Under the pieces are notes generated by a model, which did not search any database, was not told the DNA's origin, and was given only the letters and a program-made list of their open reading frames with translations. The translations under genes and the position numbers were made by a program. A stretch of 64,000 nt of DNA from Pseudoxanthomonas mexicana. Lineage in GTDB: Bacteria; Pseudomonadota; Gammaproteobacteria; Xanthomonadales; Xanthomonadaceae. Positions within the stretch are counted from its first letter, which is position 1; every line of letters starts with the position of its first letter. Positions 38,037 through 48,500 of this stretch are shown here, piece by piece. Location: positions 1-64,000 of the forward strand of contig NZ_LSIF01000002.1 in assembly GCF_001556105.1 (NCBI RefSeq), in the 5' to 3' direction.

Positions 38037-39859
38037 CGCCCTGGATGAGAACGCTGCACAAATGGGTCGGCTTGATCATCGGCCTGCAGTTGCTGCTTTG
38101 GATGGCCAGTGGCGTGATGATGAGCTGGCTGGACCACGAGCAGGTACAGGGCCATGAGTTCCAGGCCCACGAGCATGCGGCCCATGAGTGGCCTGCCAAT
38201 GCCCGCTCGCCGGCCAGCTTTCTGGGTGGCAACAAGAAAATCAGCCGCGTGAGTTCGGGCTGGCTGTTGGACACGCCGGTGTACCAATTGGCCGATGCGC
38301 AAGGTATCACCTTGGCCAACGCCGTTACGGGCCAGCCGATCTCCTTGGATTCGGCCTGGGCCACGCGCCTGGCCCAAGCTTCCTACACCGGACCTGGGAC
38401 CCTGAAAGCGCCGCGCCTGTTGGAGTGGAGTGGTGAGGTGCGCGATCACGAAGGGCGGCTGTGGCGCGTGGATACCGACGATGGTCAGGACACCACGGTG
38501 TACCTGTCTGCCCAGACGGGCGAAGTGCTCTACCACCGCAACAAGACCTGGCGTCTGTTCGATGTGTTCTGGATGTTGCACATCATGGACTACACCGGGC
38601 GCAAGAACTTCAACAACCCGCTGGTGGTCACGGCCGCAATCGGCGGTCTGTGGTTGGCCCTGACCGGCATCTGGCTGCTGTTTGCCAGCTTCCATTGGAG
38701 CGAGTTCGTGCCGCGCCGCTGGCGTCCGGCCCGCGAGTTGTCGGTATTCGGTCCGGATGGGACACGGCTGCGCACCGTACGAGCGTCGGCAGGCGACAAC
38801 GTCTACGTCTCGCTGGCACGCGAGGGCGTGCAACTGCCTTCCAACTGTGGAGGAGGGCAGAGCTGTGGTCTGTGCGAGGTGCGCTTCCGCGGCGTGGCGC
38901 CCAAAGCTACCGCGGCCGATCGCGCCCACTTGGGTGCCAGCAAGGTCAAGATGGGCTATCGCCTGGCCTGCAACTTGGCCGTGACGGAAGATACCGATGT
39001 CGAGGTGGCTGGCGGGGCCAGCCTGTGGACCGAGTATGGCGCCACCGTGGAACAGGTCACGGCGGTGACGCCTTTCCTGCGCGAGATCGTGCTCAAGCCC
39101 GACGAGGCCCCCGGTCCTGAATATCAACCTGGCGCTTATTTGCAGGTGCATGTGCCCAACTACGAGGTACCGGTGAACAAGCTCGTGCGGCCCGAGCACC
39201 ACCATCAGGAGTGGGCGGGCGTGGACCTGCCCGAGAAGTTGGTCAACCGCGAACCGGTCCGTCGGGCGTATTCGCTTGCTTTGCCTGTCGATCAGGCACA
39301 GGGGCGACTGACCTTGCTGGCCCGCTTCAGTCCTGGACGATCGGACAAGAAACGCCATCCTCCTGGCAGGGGCTCGACCTACCTGTATACGCTCTCGCCC
39401 GGGGATCGGGTCTGCTTCAGCGGCCCCTTCGGCGACTTTGCGCTCAAGCCTCACGGACGGGAGAAAGTGTTCATCGGCGGCGGCGCTGGCATGGCCCCGC
39501 TGCGCGCGATGATTCGGACGCTGTTGGCGGGGCAGGGCGTTGAGCGGATCCACTTCTGGTATGGGGCGCGCAGTCTCAAGGAAGCGCCCTACATCGAGGA
39601 GATGGAGCGCCTGGCCCAACAGCACGACAACTTCAGCTGGCACTTGGTGCTGTCGGATGAAGCGCAGAACGACGATGCGCTATTGCGGGGCCTGGTGCAT
39701 GAGGTAGCGCATGACCGCCTGCTCAAGGCTCATCAGGCTTTGGCCGATTGCGAGTTCTACCTGTGCGGACCGCCAGCCATGCTTAAGGCCACACGCGAGC
39801 TGCTGACTCGGCTGGGTGTACCCGACAGCCAGGTGGCCTTCGACGACTTCAAGATCTGA
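38033..39859 (+). CDS. PepSY-ferredoxin-flavin reductase fusion (metal reductase candidate)
   Basis: A 608-residue fusion. Residues 1-225 are a PepSY-TM unit similar to the preceding protein (helices 10-30 and 199-220; LFDVFWMLHIMDYTGRKNFNN). Residues 233-325 are a 2Fe-2S ferredoxin domain with C272, C278, C281 and C313 (C-x5-C-x2-C). The rest is an FAD/NAD(P)H reductase of the NqrF/FNR type: RRAYSLAL for FAD, GGGAGMAPLRAM for nucleotide, FYLCGPPAM near the end. AGGAGG precedes the ATG. It should pass electrons from cytosolic NAD(P)H across the inner membrane, perhaps to reduce imported Fe(III) or Cu(II). Confidence 0.88.
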   Translation: MTPWMRTLHKWVGLIIGLQLLLWMASGVMMSWLDHEQVQGHEFQAHEHAAHEWPANARSPASFLGGNKKISRVSSGWLLDTPVYQLADAQGITLANAVTGQPISLDSAWATRLAQASYTGPGTLKAPRLLEWSGEVRDHEGRLWRVDTDDGQDTTVYLSAQTGEVLYHRNKTWRLFDVFWMLHIMDYTGRKNFNNPLVVTAAIGGLWLALTGIWLLFASFHWSEFVPRRWRPARELSVFGPDGTRLRTVRASAGDNVYVSLAREGVQLPSNCGGGQSCGLCEVRFRGVAPKATAADRAHLGASKVKMGYRLACNLAVTEDTDVEVAGGASLWTEYGATVEQVTAVTPFLREIVLKPDEAPGPEYQPGAYLQVHVPNYEVPVNKLVRPEHHHQEWAGVDLPEKLVNREPVRRAYSLALPVDQAQGRLTLLARFSPGRSDKKRHPPGRGSTYLYTLSPGDRVCFSGPFGDFALKPHGREKVFIGGGAGMAPLRAMIRTLLAGQGVERIHFWYGARSLKEAPYIEEMERLAQQHDNFSWHLVLSDEAQNDDALLRGLVHEVAHDRLLKAHQALADCEFYLCGPPAMLKATRELLTRLGVPDSQVAFDDFKI

Positions 39860-39865
39860 GGCAGT

Positions 39866-39890
39866 CCCGCCGGCCGAACGTGCCGGCGGG
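39866..39890 (+). terminator. Hairpin after the reductase gene
   Basis: CCCGCCGGC-CGAACGT-GCCGGCGGG, a 9-bp stem 6 bp behind the stop. A T-run (TTTTT) follows only about 15 bp later. Likely partial termination before fecI. Confidence 0.6.
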
Positions 39891-39974
39891 GTGAGGCGTA
39901 CCGGATTTTTCCCATGCACTCGTCCCAGTGATTGGACGTGCTTGAGCCTGCCTGATGAATCAGCGAGTACCCCG

Positions 39975-40538
39975 GTGACCACGGCGCTGGATGAGTGGTT
40001 CATATCCCATGTCCTGCCCCTGGAAGGCTTGATCCATGCCTTCCTGCGCCGGCATGGACATGAGGACAGCGAGATTCCTGATCTTAGGCAGGAGGCTTAC
40101 GCACGCATCTATGAAGCCGCGCGACGGGGCTTGCCCGCGCAGACCAAGCCCTTTGTCATGACCACCGTACGTAACCTGCTCATCGATCGTATTCGCCGCT
40201 CTCGCATCGTATCTATTGAAGCGATGGCCGATGTGGAGCAGGCGGTCATGCAAAGCGATGAGGTCACGCCGGAGCGACACTTAGGCGCTCGTGATGAACT
40301 GCGCCGCTTGCAGCAAGGCTTGCAGAAACTGCCCCACAAATGTCGACAGATCGTGGAACTTCGCAAGATCTACGGCCTATCCCAGCGCGAAGTGGCCGGA
40401 CGGTTAGGGATCGCCGAAGATACGGTGGAGCGTCAGACCCTGTTGGGCATGCGGGCCTTGGCCGACTTCATGCTCGGCGGTACCGGCAAGATTCAGCGTC
40501 CGTCACGGCGCTTCAACAAGGAACGTTCGCAGCCATGA
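39975..40538 (+). CDS. FecI-type ECF sigma factor
   Basis: A 187-residue ECF sigma factor. Region 2 is LIHAFLRRHGHEDSEIPDLRQEAYARIYEAA with TVRNLLIDRIRRSR; region 4 is LQKLPHKCRQIVELRKIYGLSQREVAGRLGIAEDTVERQTLLGMRALADF. The start is uncertain: GTG at 39975 is used, while TTG at 39942 would add 11 residues. The stop overlaps the fecR start (ATGA). Expected to be held by FecR and released when the STN-bearing TonB receptor binds its substrate. Confidence 0.88.
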   Translation: MTTALDEWFISHVLPLEGLIHAFLRRHGHEDSEIPDLRQEAYARIYEAARRGLPAQTKPFVMTTVRNLLIDRIRRSRIVSIEAMADVEQAVMQSDEVTPERHLGARDELRRLQQGLQKLPHKCRQIVELRKIYGLSQREVAGRLGIAEDTVERQTLLGMRALADFMLGGTGKIQRPSRRFNKERSQP

Positions 40539-41476
40539 GCCCACACAAGGACATCGAACAGGTCGCGGCGCAATGGATCAACCGTGCCGAGTCCCCGCAA
40601 TGGACTGCACAGGACCAGATGCAGCTGCAAGCCTGGCTGGAACAGGACACCGCCCATCGTGTGGCCTGGCTTCGTTTGAAGTCGGTGTGGACGCGCGCAG
40701 ACCGGTTGGCGGCGGTACGCGCCGTGCAGCCGCCACGCATACACCGTTGGCGAGAGCCGATGCGCTGGGCCATTGCCGCCAGTGTTGCCATGCTGGCGGT
40801 GCTGTTCACCCTCACGGGGTGGGGCCCTGGCACGCGCTACAGCACCGAGGTTGGCGGCCGGGAGGTGATCGCCCTGTCGGACGGTTCCCGCCTGGAGCTC
40901 AACACGCACACGCAGCTGCGCGCGCAGGTGGACCCCTCGCTGCGCCACGTGTGGCTGGACAAGGGCGAGGCATTTTTTGATGTGAAGCCCGATCCCGCGC
41001 ACCCGTTCGTCATCCACGCCGGCGAGCATCGTGTCGTGGTATTGGGAACAAAGTTCTCGGTCAGGCAGGAACGCGAACGCCTGGAAGTGGCCGTGCTGGA
41101 AGGCAAGGTGCGCGTTGAGCCGCTGGTGGCCAAACCGGGACGGCCGCCGGTGATCGTGCAGGGCGGGGGGCTGCTGTATAGCAAGCCGGCGGGCACGCTG
41201 GTGGCGGTCAACGCCCAGGACAAGGTGCGCCGGTCCTTGAGCTGGCGCCATGGCACCCTGGAGTTCGATCAAACCACGTTGGCGGATGTGGCGGCCCAGT
41301 TCAATCGCTACAACGATAAGCAGTTGGTACTGATGGATCCGGAAACGGCCCACATGCGTGTGGGCGGCAGTTTCGATGCCACAGGTGTGGATGCCTTCGC
41401 ACGTCTGCTGGCCACCGGCTTCAACCTGCGCGTGGAGACGCAGGGTGATCAGATTCGCGTGTCCCAACCGCACTGA
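40535..41476 (+). CDS. FecR-type anti-sigma/signal transducer
   Basis: A 313-residue protein. The N-terminal cytoplasmic domain has AAQWINRAESPQWTAQDQMQLQAWLEQDTAHRVAWLRLKSVW. One helix at about 75-92 (WAIAASVAMLAVLFTLTGW) follows. The periplasmic FecR domain has VGGREVIALSDGSRLELNTHTQLRAQV and LDKGEAFFDVKPDPAHPFVIHAGEHRVVVLGTKFSV, followed by a STN-like C-terminal part. It senses the receptor's STN domain and controls FecI. ATGA overlap with fecI. Confidence 0.92.
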   Translation: MSPHKDIEQVAAQWINRAESPQWTAQDQMQLQAWLEQDTAHRVAWLRLKSVWTRADRLAAVRAVQPPRIHRWREPMRWAIAASVAMLAVLFTLTGWGPGTRYSTEVGGREVIALSDGSRLELNTHTQLRAQVDPSLRHVWLDKGEAFFDVKPDPAHPFVIHAGEHRVVVLGTKFSVRQERERLEVAVLEGKVRVEPLVAKPGRPPVIVQGGGLLYSKPAGTLVAVNAQDKVRRSLSWRHGTLEFDQTTLADVAAQFNRYNDKQLVLMDPETAHMRVGGSFDATGVDAFARLLATGFNLRVETQGDQIRVSQPH

Positions 41477-41574
41477 GACGCCAGCAGACATCAATCTGAA
41501 ATATTTCATACCGGAAGCGTGCCGTCCTCTCGTCACAGATATCAGGCCGATTCGCGCCGACCTGGGGAAAATGC

Positions 41575-44500
41575 ATGGCACGTACGAAAGTGGCGAGGAC
41601 AGCGTTGGCTGTCATGTGTGGTCTGGTCATCGCGGCCTCCGCCGCTGCACAAACGAGCAGTTTTGATATTCCAGAAGGGGATCTGAAAGTCGCGCTGGAA
41701 GCCTATGCCCGGCAATCGGGTGTTCGTCTGGTCTACTTGAGCGAAGATGTTCGTGATCGACGCACCGCAGGCGCGCGTGGGGACATGTCCCAGGATGCAG
41801 CGCTGAACCGCCTGCTCGCCGGAACCGGACTGACGGTCAAGCGCGATCAAAGCGGCGCGCTGGCGATCGTGCGAGAAGGTGCCAACACGCCGACGCCTAC
41901 GCGCAACGCACCGACCTCCGGTGTAGGGCAAGCCGGTCCCGATGCCTCCTATAGCGCCTCCCTCTCCGGCGGCGCCGACGCCTCAACGCCGTCGGCCGCT
42001 TCACCCACCACCTTTGATGCGGTCCAGGTGACCGGCAGTCACATCAAACGCGCCCAGATGTCTGGAGTGGGCCCCACCACGGTCATTGATGCCGAGACCA
42101 TCCAGAGCTCCGGTGCCGTCTCGGTCGAGACGCTGCTGCAGCGCTTGCCTGCATCGGCCGGTGCAGCCGGCTCGCAATCCAACAACTTCTGGACGGGTAA
42201 CGGTAACGGCACCACCCAGATCAACCTGCGTGGCTTGGGCGTCAACCGCACCTTGGTACTGCTCAACGGCCGACGCGTGGTCAACGGTGGTACCGGCGCC
42301 AACAATTCGGTGGATCTGAACGTGGTGCCCTTGGCCCTGGTTGATCGCATCGAGATCCTGAAGGACGGCGCATCGGCGATCTACGGCGCCGATGCCGTGG
42401 CCGGTGTGGTGAACATCATCACGCGCAAAGAAATGGATGGCGTGGAGCTATCCACCCGCTATGGTCAGACTTTCCAGGGCGATGGCGAGATCGGCTCCTT
42501 CAACCTGGCCTTCGGTACCATCGGCGAGCGCAGCTCAATGTCGGGTGCCCTGACCTATGCCGAAAGCGGCACGATCACCATGGCTTCGCGGGCACCGTGT
42601 CCGTTGGGTGTGGTGGCCGGCACCCTGCAGTGCGTGGGCAACTCGTCCACCATCGGTGGGCGAGCCCGGCTGGCCGATGGTCGCGTGGTCAACTTCAACC
42701 AGGACCCCAACGGGGATCCACGCTCCTACGAGCTCTATGATCCGGCCAAGCACAATTACAACTACAACTTGTTGCTCAATGCGGTCAGCCCGATCAAGCG
42801 AGTGGGCTTGAGTGGCTTTGGTCAATTCGACCTGACCGAGAACACCCGTCTGTTCACGGAACTGATGGCGACCAATCGCCAGTCCAATCAGCGCGCTTCG
42901 CCCAACACCTTGGGGGTGTATCGCACCATCCGGATCGCCGCCACCAATCCCACCAATCCCACCGGCCAGAACCTGACCCTGGAACGTCGGCGTCTCGAAG
43001 AAGCCGGGGCGCGCATCACCGAGCAGGAGGTCGATACGTTCCGCACCGTGCTAGGGCTGGAAGGGCAGTGGGGCGATAACTGGGCATGGAATGTGGCGTT
43101 GAACTGGGGGCGCAATTCGGCCACCGACAGCTCGACCAACATTGCCAACCTGGACCGGGTGGAAAACACTCTCAATACCAGCCTGTGCAGCAACACCCCG
43201 GGCGCGGCCATTCCTTGCGGCAACTATCTGGGCTACGGCAATCTGACGCCTGAAGTGCTGGACTACATTCTGTTTACCCAGCGTGGCTCGGGTGGCAACA
43301 GCCAGCAGGGCTTTAGCGGCACCATTTCCGGCGCCCTGTTCGATCTGCCCGCCGGCAGCGTCGCCTTCGCCTCGGGCGTGGAGTTTCGCAAGGAACGCGG
43401 TTGGCTGTATCCGGACCCGCTGGTGGTCAACGGCAGCGCCAACATCGTGCGTCAAGATCCGATCGAAGGCGAGTACTCGGCCAAGGAAGCGTTTGTCGAG
43501 TTCGCCGTCCCGCTGTTGCAGGACATTCCGCTGGTGGACTACGCCACCTTGAACCTGGCCGGCCGCTATTCGGACTACGACCTGTTCGGCAGCGACACCA
43601 ACTACAAGGTGGGGTTGGATTGGCAGGTGGCCGAACCTCTCAAGATCCGTCTCAACTACGCCACGGCTTTTCGCATCCCCAGCATTCCGGAGTTGTTCGG
43701 TGGCATCGGCCAAGGCAGCTTGACTACGCTGGATCCGTGCAGCAACTGGAGCACGTTACCGGCCGACTCGGTCATTCGGGCCAACTGCCAAGCCGCGGGC
43801 GTGCCGACCAACTTTCGTCAGTTGGGCAACACCATCCTCACCACGACCGGCGGCAATCCCGACCTCAAGCCTGAAGATGCGCGGACCTTCACGGCAGGCT
43901 TTGTGTGGACCCCAGGGTTTGCGCCGGGGCTGACGCTCACGGCCGATTACTACCGTATCCGCATCGAGAATGCGATCCGTAGCATTGAAGGCTCGGTCAA
44001 GCTGCGTGCGTGCTACACCACACCGAACTTGGCCCATCCGTTCTGCTCACCGGCCAACTTCACCCGTGATTCGGTCACCGGTGAGGTCAACTACCTCTCG
44101 TCCCAGCAGGTCAATGCGGCCAGCGAGGAATCCGAAGGTGTTGATATCGGCGTGCTGTATCAGTTCGATGTGGCCGGCTGGCAGGCCAGCGCGAGTCTGG
44201 ACGCCTCGTATCTGGAGCGTTACGACGTCACTCCCTTCGCCGGTGCCACCACCATTGAGTACGCCGGCAAGATCACCAGCGGCTTGGGTAGCTACACCCA
44301 GTGGCGTGGCTTGGGCTCACTGCGCATGGGCAAGAACCGTTGGACTGGCGTCTATTCGGCGCAGTACATCGGCAGTGCGGACGACATCATCGCCGTGCCC
44401 GGAACGATCGGCTCGCATGTGTCCAGCGTGGTGTACCACAACCTGCAACTGAGCTACGGCATCAAGAAGAAATGGGACATCTCCGCCGGCGTTGAAAACG

Positions 44501-44613
44501 TGCTCGATAAGAAGGCGCCGTTCGTGCAGAACAACCCCAACGCCAACACCGACACCATGACGTACGACTTGCTGGGTCGTCGCTGGAATGTCCGCTTTGG
44601 TTACCACTGGTAA
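41575..44613 (+). CDS. TonB-dependent transducer receptor with STN domain
   Basis: A 1012-residue receptor. A signal peptide (to about 26) is followed by an STN domain (FDIPEGDLKVALEAYARQSGVRLVYLSED...LNRLLAGTGLTVKR, about 29-100) that talks to FecR, then a linker. The plug (FDAVQVTGSHIKRAQMSGVGPTTV) and barrel are close to the receptor at 34558, including the ending RRWNVRFGYHW. The two are paralogues; only this one can signal. It lies 98 bp behind fecR and should be the main FecI target. Substrate unknown, probably a metal chelate. Confidence 0.94.
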   Translation: MARTKVARTALAVMCGLVIAASAAAQTSSFDIPEGDLKVALEAYARQSGVRLVYLSEDVRDRRTAGARGDMSQDAALNRLLAGTGLTVKRDQSGALAIVREGANTPTPTRNAPTSGVGQAGPDASYSASLSGGADASTPSAASPTTFDAVQVTGSHIKRAQMSGVGPTTVIDAETIQSSGAVSVETLLQRLPASAGAAGSQSNNFWTGNGNGTTQINLRGLGVNRTLVLLNGRRVVNGGTGANNSVDLNVVPLALVDRIEILKDGASAIYGADAVAGVVNIITRKEMDGVELSTRYGQTFQGDGEIGSFNLAFGTIGERSSMSGALTYAESGTITMASRAPCPLGVVAGTLQCVGNSSTIGGRARLADGRVVNFNQDPNGDPRSYELYDPAKHNYNYNLLLNAVSPIKRVGLSGFGQFDLTENTRLFTELMATNRQSNQRASPNTLGVYRTIRIAATNPTNPTGQNLTLERRRLEEAGARITEQEVDTFRTVLGLEGQWGDNWAWNVALNWGRNSATDSSTNIANLDRVENTLNTSLCSNTPGAAIPCGNYLGYGNLTPEVLDYILFTQRGSGGNSQQGFSGTISGALFDLPAGSVAFASGVEFRKERGWLYPDPLVVNGSANIVRQDPIEGEYSAKEAFVEFAVPLLQDIPLVDYATLNLAGRYSDYDLFGSDTNYKVGLDWQVAEPLKIRLNYATAFRIPSIPELFGGIGQGSLTTLDPCSNWSTLPADSVIRANCQAAGVPTNFRQLGNTILTTTGGNPDLKPEDARTFTAGFVWTPGFAPGLTLTADYYRIRIENAIRSIEGSVKLRACYTTPNLAHPFCSPANFTRDSVTGEVNYLSSQQVNAASEESEGVDIGVLYQFDVAGWQASASLDASYLERYDVTPFAGATTIEYAGKITSGLGSYTQWRGLGSLRMGKNRWTGVYSAQYIGSADDIIAVPGTIGSHVSSVVYHNLQLSYGIKKKWDISAGVENVLDKKAPFVQNNPNANTDTMTYDLLGRRWNVRFGYHW

Positions 44614-44639
44614 GCCACGATCCCAAGGAGCTACACATC

Positions 44640-45470
44640 ATGAGAAACACGCAACTATCCGCCGCACTACTGCTGTTCGCGGTGGCCGGCAGCGCCGGCG
44701 CGCACGACCTGTTTGTCGCGTTTTCCAAGCCCGGCACCGCAGCGGGCGAGGCGAACACAGTGTTGGTGAACAATGGCACCTTCGATGAAAGTGCAGGTGC
44801 AGTCACCCGAGCGCGTCTACAGGACGTTTCGCTGAGTCAGGGCGGCGCTAAGGCTGCACCGGACTTGGCCAGTTGGAAAGAGGTCGGCAAGCAGAGCCAG
44901 CTCACCGTGCATCCGGCGGGCGAGGGCACCTATCTGCTGGGGGTCTCGACGATGGCCTCCACCAGCACGCGTACGGCCAGCGAGTTCGGCAAGTACCTGG
45001 AGTTGGAAGACTTGCCCGATACCCTGGCCACCTATGATGCGAGCAAGTTTCCCAAAGGGGTCACCTATAGCTATACCAAGCATGCTCGTGCTATTGGACA
45101 GGTGGGCACAAAACTGACCGACGATTTCGCTGCCTCGCTGGGCTATCCGCTGGAGATCCGCTTGGCCCGCAATCCTGGAAGCGTGAAGGTCGGCGAACAG
45201 CTGTCGTTCCAGGTGCTGCAGCAGGGCACGCCAGTGCCCAACCTACGCGTGTACGTCGGTCATCGTGCTGACGCACCGGTCAAGGGTGGGCACGGTAGCG
45301 CTACGCTCCTGCGCACCGATGCCCAAGGCCAAGCCAGTTTCCAGGTGACCACCGCCAAGACCTGGTACATCCACACCAATCACATGGTGCCCTCTACACA
45401 AAAGGGTTTGGATTTTGTGTCGGATCGGGCGTCGCTGAGCTTTGAGATTTCCCCGCACGCCGGGCACTGA
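44640..45470 (+). CDS. DUF4198 periplasmic metal-uptake-linked protein
   Basis: A 276-residue exported protein. The mature protein begins AHDLFVAFSKPGTAAGE with the N-terminal His typical of DUF4198 (NikK-like) proteins. Later SVKVGEQLSFQVLQQGTPVPNLRVYVGHRADAPVKGG and GQASFQVTTAKTWYIHTNHMV are the core family stretches. Such periplasmic proteins often sit beside metal transporters. It is 26 bp behind the receptor and is followed by a strong terminator, so it ends this operon. Confidence 0.9.
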   Translation: MRNTQLSAALLLFAVAGSAGAHDLFVAFSKPGTAAGEANTVLVNNGTFDESAGAVTRARLQDVSLSQGGAKAAPDLASWKEVGKQSQLTVHPAGEGTYLLGVSTMASTSTRTASEFGKYLELEDLPDTLATYDASKFPKGVTYSYTKHARAIGQVGTKLTDDFAASLGYPLEIRLARNPGSVKVGEQLSFQVLQQGTPVPNLRVYVGHRADAPVKGGHGSATLLRTDAQGQASFQVTTAKTWYIHTNHMVPSTQKGLDFVSDRASLSFEISPHAGH

Positions 45471-45502
45471 TAAGTAAGCATGTAGGCGGTACTCTCCCCT
45501 TT

Positions 45503-45541
45503 GACGCCAGTCATGACTTCTTCCATGACTGGCGTCTTTTT
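45503..45541 (+). terminator. Rho-independent terminator
   Basis: GACGCCAGTCATG-ACTTCTTC-CATGACTGGCGTC followed by TTTTT. The perfect 13-bp stem lies 32 bp behind the DUF4198 gene and closes the receptor operon before the convergent cusA gene. Confidence 0.93.
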
Positions 45542-45574
45542 GTGGGGACTTACCTCAAGTGCTCAGTCTGTCTC

Positions 45575-48500
45575 TCATTGGTCGCCCCGCGCCGCGCGCA
45601 ATCCACGTCGCCGCACTAGATAGAACGCTGCGGGAATCACCACCATAGAGAGCACCGGTGCGGTGAGCATGCCACCCAGCATCGGCGCGGCGATACGTTG
45701 CATGACCTCCGAGCCGGCACCGGCACCGACGAAAAGCGGAAACAACCCGGCCAGGATGACGGCTACCGTCATCGCCTTCGGGCGCACCCGTTGCACGGCG
45801 CCTTCGTAGATAGCCTCTTGCAGGGTAGACACATCTTCCGGCGCACCGCTGGCCAAGCGCTGCTCCCAGGCATGACGCAGGTACAGCAGCATGATGACGC
45901 CGAACTCAGCCGCAACGCCGCCCAGGGCGATGAATCCGATCATGCTGGCCACCGAAATCGCATGGCCCAGCCCCCAGATCAACCAGAAACCGCCCACCAA
46001 CGCCAAGGGCAAGCTGAGCAGGATGATGGATACATCGCTAAGCCGGCGAAACACCATCCAGATGACCAGGAAGATGATCGCCAACGCCGCGGGCACCACC
46101 CATTGCAGGCGTGCCAAAGCCCGTTGCAGATACTCGTACTGCCCCGACCACGCCAGACCATAGCCGGCAGGCAAACTCACCTGGGTCTGCACCGCGGCTT
46201 GCAGGTCCTGGACCACCGATCCCAAGTCGCGATCGGCCACATCCACGTAGATGTAGCCCACCAACCGGCCGTTATCGCTCTTGAGCATCGGCGGGCCTGG
46301 GCTGATTGACAGCTCCGCCACCTGGCTCAAGGTCAGTTGCACACCGCCTGGCGCGATCAGCGGCAGATCCTGCAAGGCCTGCAACGAGTCACGCTGGCCA
46401 CGGGGGTAGCGCAAGACGATGGGATAGCGTTCGCGCCCCTCGATCGTTTCCCCGATTGGATCACCGCCAACGACCGTGGCAATCAGTTGCTGGAGTTGGC
46501 CTTGAGTGAATCCGTAACGTGCAGCGATTTCCGGGCGCACCTGTACATCGACATAGCGCCCACCCGTGACGCGTTCGGCCAGTGCCGAACTCACGCCGGG
46601 CACAGTCTTGGCCACCTGCTCGATCTGCTGGCTCAGGCGCTCGATCTGCTCCACATCGGGTCCGGAGACCTTGATCCCAATCGGGCTCTTGATGCCGGTG
46701 GCCAACATATCGATGCGATTGCGAATGGGCGGGACCCATAGGTTGGTCAGACCGGGAATCTTGACCGCTGCGTCCAACTCCTGGCGTAGCTTCTGGGGGG
46801 TCATGCCCGGGCGCCATTGATCCCGCGGCTTGAAGGTCACGGTGGTCTCAAACATTTCGATCGGTGCCGGATCGGTCGCACTTTCGGCACGGCCCGCCTT
46901 GCCGAACACGTGCTCAACCTCCGGTACGGTCTTGATCATCCGGCCCGAGAGCTGGAGCAACTGACGGGCCTTGTCGGCGGACAGGCCGGGCAGGGCCGTG
47001 GGCATGTACAACAGGCTGCCTTCTTCCAAGGGCGGCATGAACTCACTGCCCAACCGGCTAAAGGGGATCAAGGTGAGCACTAGCAGCAGGCCGCTGAGCA
47101 GCAAGGTGACACCGGGATGTTTGAGGACCCACAGCAGGATGGGCCGATAGCCAGCGATCAGGATGCGATTGATGGGGTTCTGCTGTTCCGGGCGGATGCG
47201 GCCGCGGATCAGGTAGCCCATCAAGACGGGGATCAAGGTCACCGACAACCCTGCTGCGGCGGCCATCGCGTAGGTCTTGGTGTAGGCCAGAGGCGAGAAC
47301 AATCGCCCTTCCTGCGCCTGCAGGGCAAAAACCGGCACGAAAGACAGGGTGATGACCAGCAAGCTGGCGAACAGGGCCGGTCCGACCTCGGCCGCCGAGC
47401 GGGCCATCAGCTGCCAGCGCTCCTCACCCTGAGGTTCCCGGCCGTGCGCCTCCCGCCAGTGCTCCAGATGCTTGTGTGCATTTTCGATCATCACCACCGC
47501 TGCATCGACCATCGCACCAATGGCGATGGCGATGCCGCCTAATGACAGCAAGTTGGCGGAGATCCCCTGGGCGTGCATCACGATGAAGGCCGCCAGGATA
47601 CCCAAAGGCAGGGTGATGACGGCCACCAACGCCGAGCGTAGGTGCCACAGGAACAGCAGGCATACCAGCGCTACGACCAGAAACTCTTCGCCAAGCTTGT
47701 GGGTGAGGTTGCGTACCGCATCCTGGATCAGCTCGGAGCGGTCGTACACCGGCACCACTTCCACGCCCTCGGGCAAGCTGGATTGCAACGCCTGCAGTCG
47801 CGCTTTGACGTTCCGAATGGCCCCCAAGGCATCCTTGCCGGTCCGCAGGACGATCACGCCGCCGGCCACCTCACCTTGACCATCCAACTCTGCGATACCA
47901 CGACGGAAGACCGGCCCGCGACTGATCGTGGCCACCTCGCCGAGCAGGACGGGGATGCCGTCGTTGCCGGTTACCGGCACCTGTTCGAACGCCTCCTGTG
48001 TGCGCAGGTAGCCTTCGCTGCGCACCATCAGTTCGGCTTCGCCTTGTTCGATCACCGAGCCCCCGGTAGCGCCGTTGGCCGCATCCACCGCCTCGATGAG
48101 CTCGGCCACCGTCAGTCCACGGGCCGCCAACGCCTGCGGATCGGGCTGGATCTGCCAGGCGCGCACCGCACCGCCCACACTGGCTACTTCAGCCACGTCC
48201 GGCACGGTTTTTAGCTCATAACGAAGAAACCAGTCCTGCAACGCACGCAGCTGCCCCACATCACGTTGACCTGTCCGATCCACCAAGGCGTACTGGTAGA
48301 TCCAGCCCAGTCCTGTCGCATCAGGACCCAGCGCCGGATTCACATTCGGCGGAAGTCGATCGCGTACCTGGCTCAAGTACTCGAGCACTCGAGAGCGCGC
48401 CCAGTAAAGATCAGTGGCATCGTCAAACAGGATGTAGACGAATGAATCACCGAAGAAGGAGAAGCCGCGTACCGCCTTCACGCCCGGCACGGACAACATC

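Noticed and set aside
38006..39643. Long 545-residue frame antisense to the PepSY-ferredoxin reductase
   Set aside because: It mirrors a gene with clear domains; its sequence is Gln/Arg/His-rich as expected for a shadow of a G+C-rich gene.
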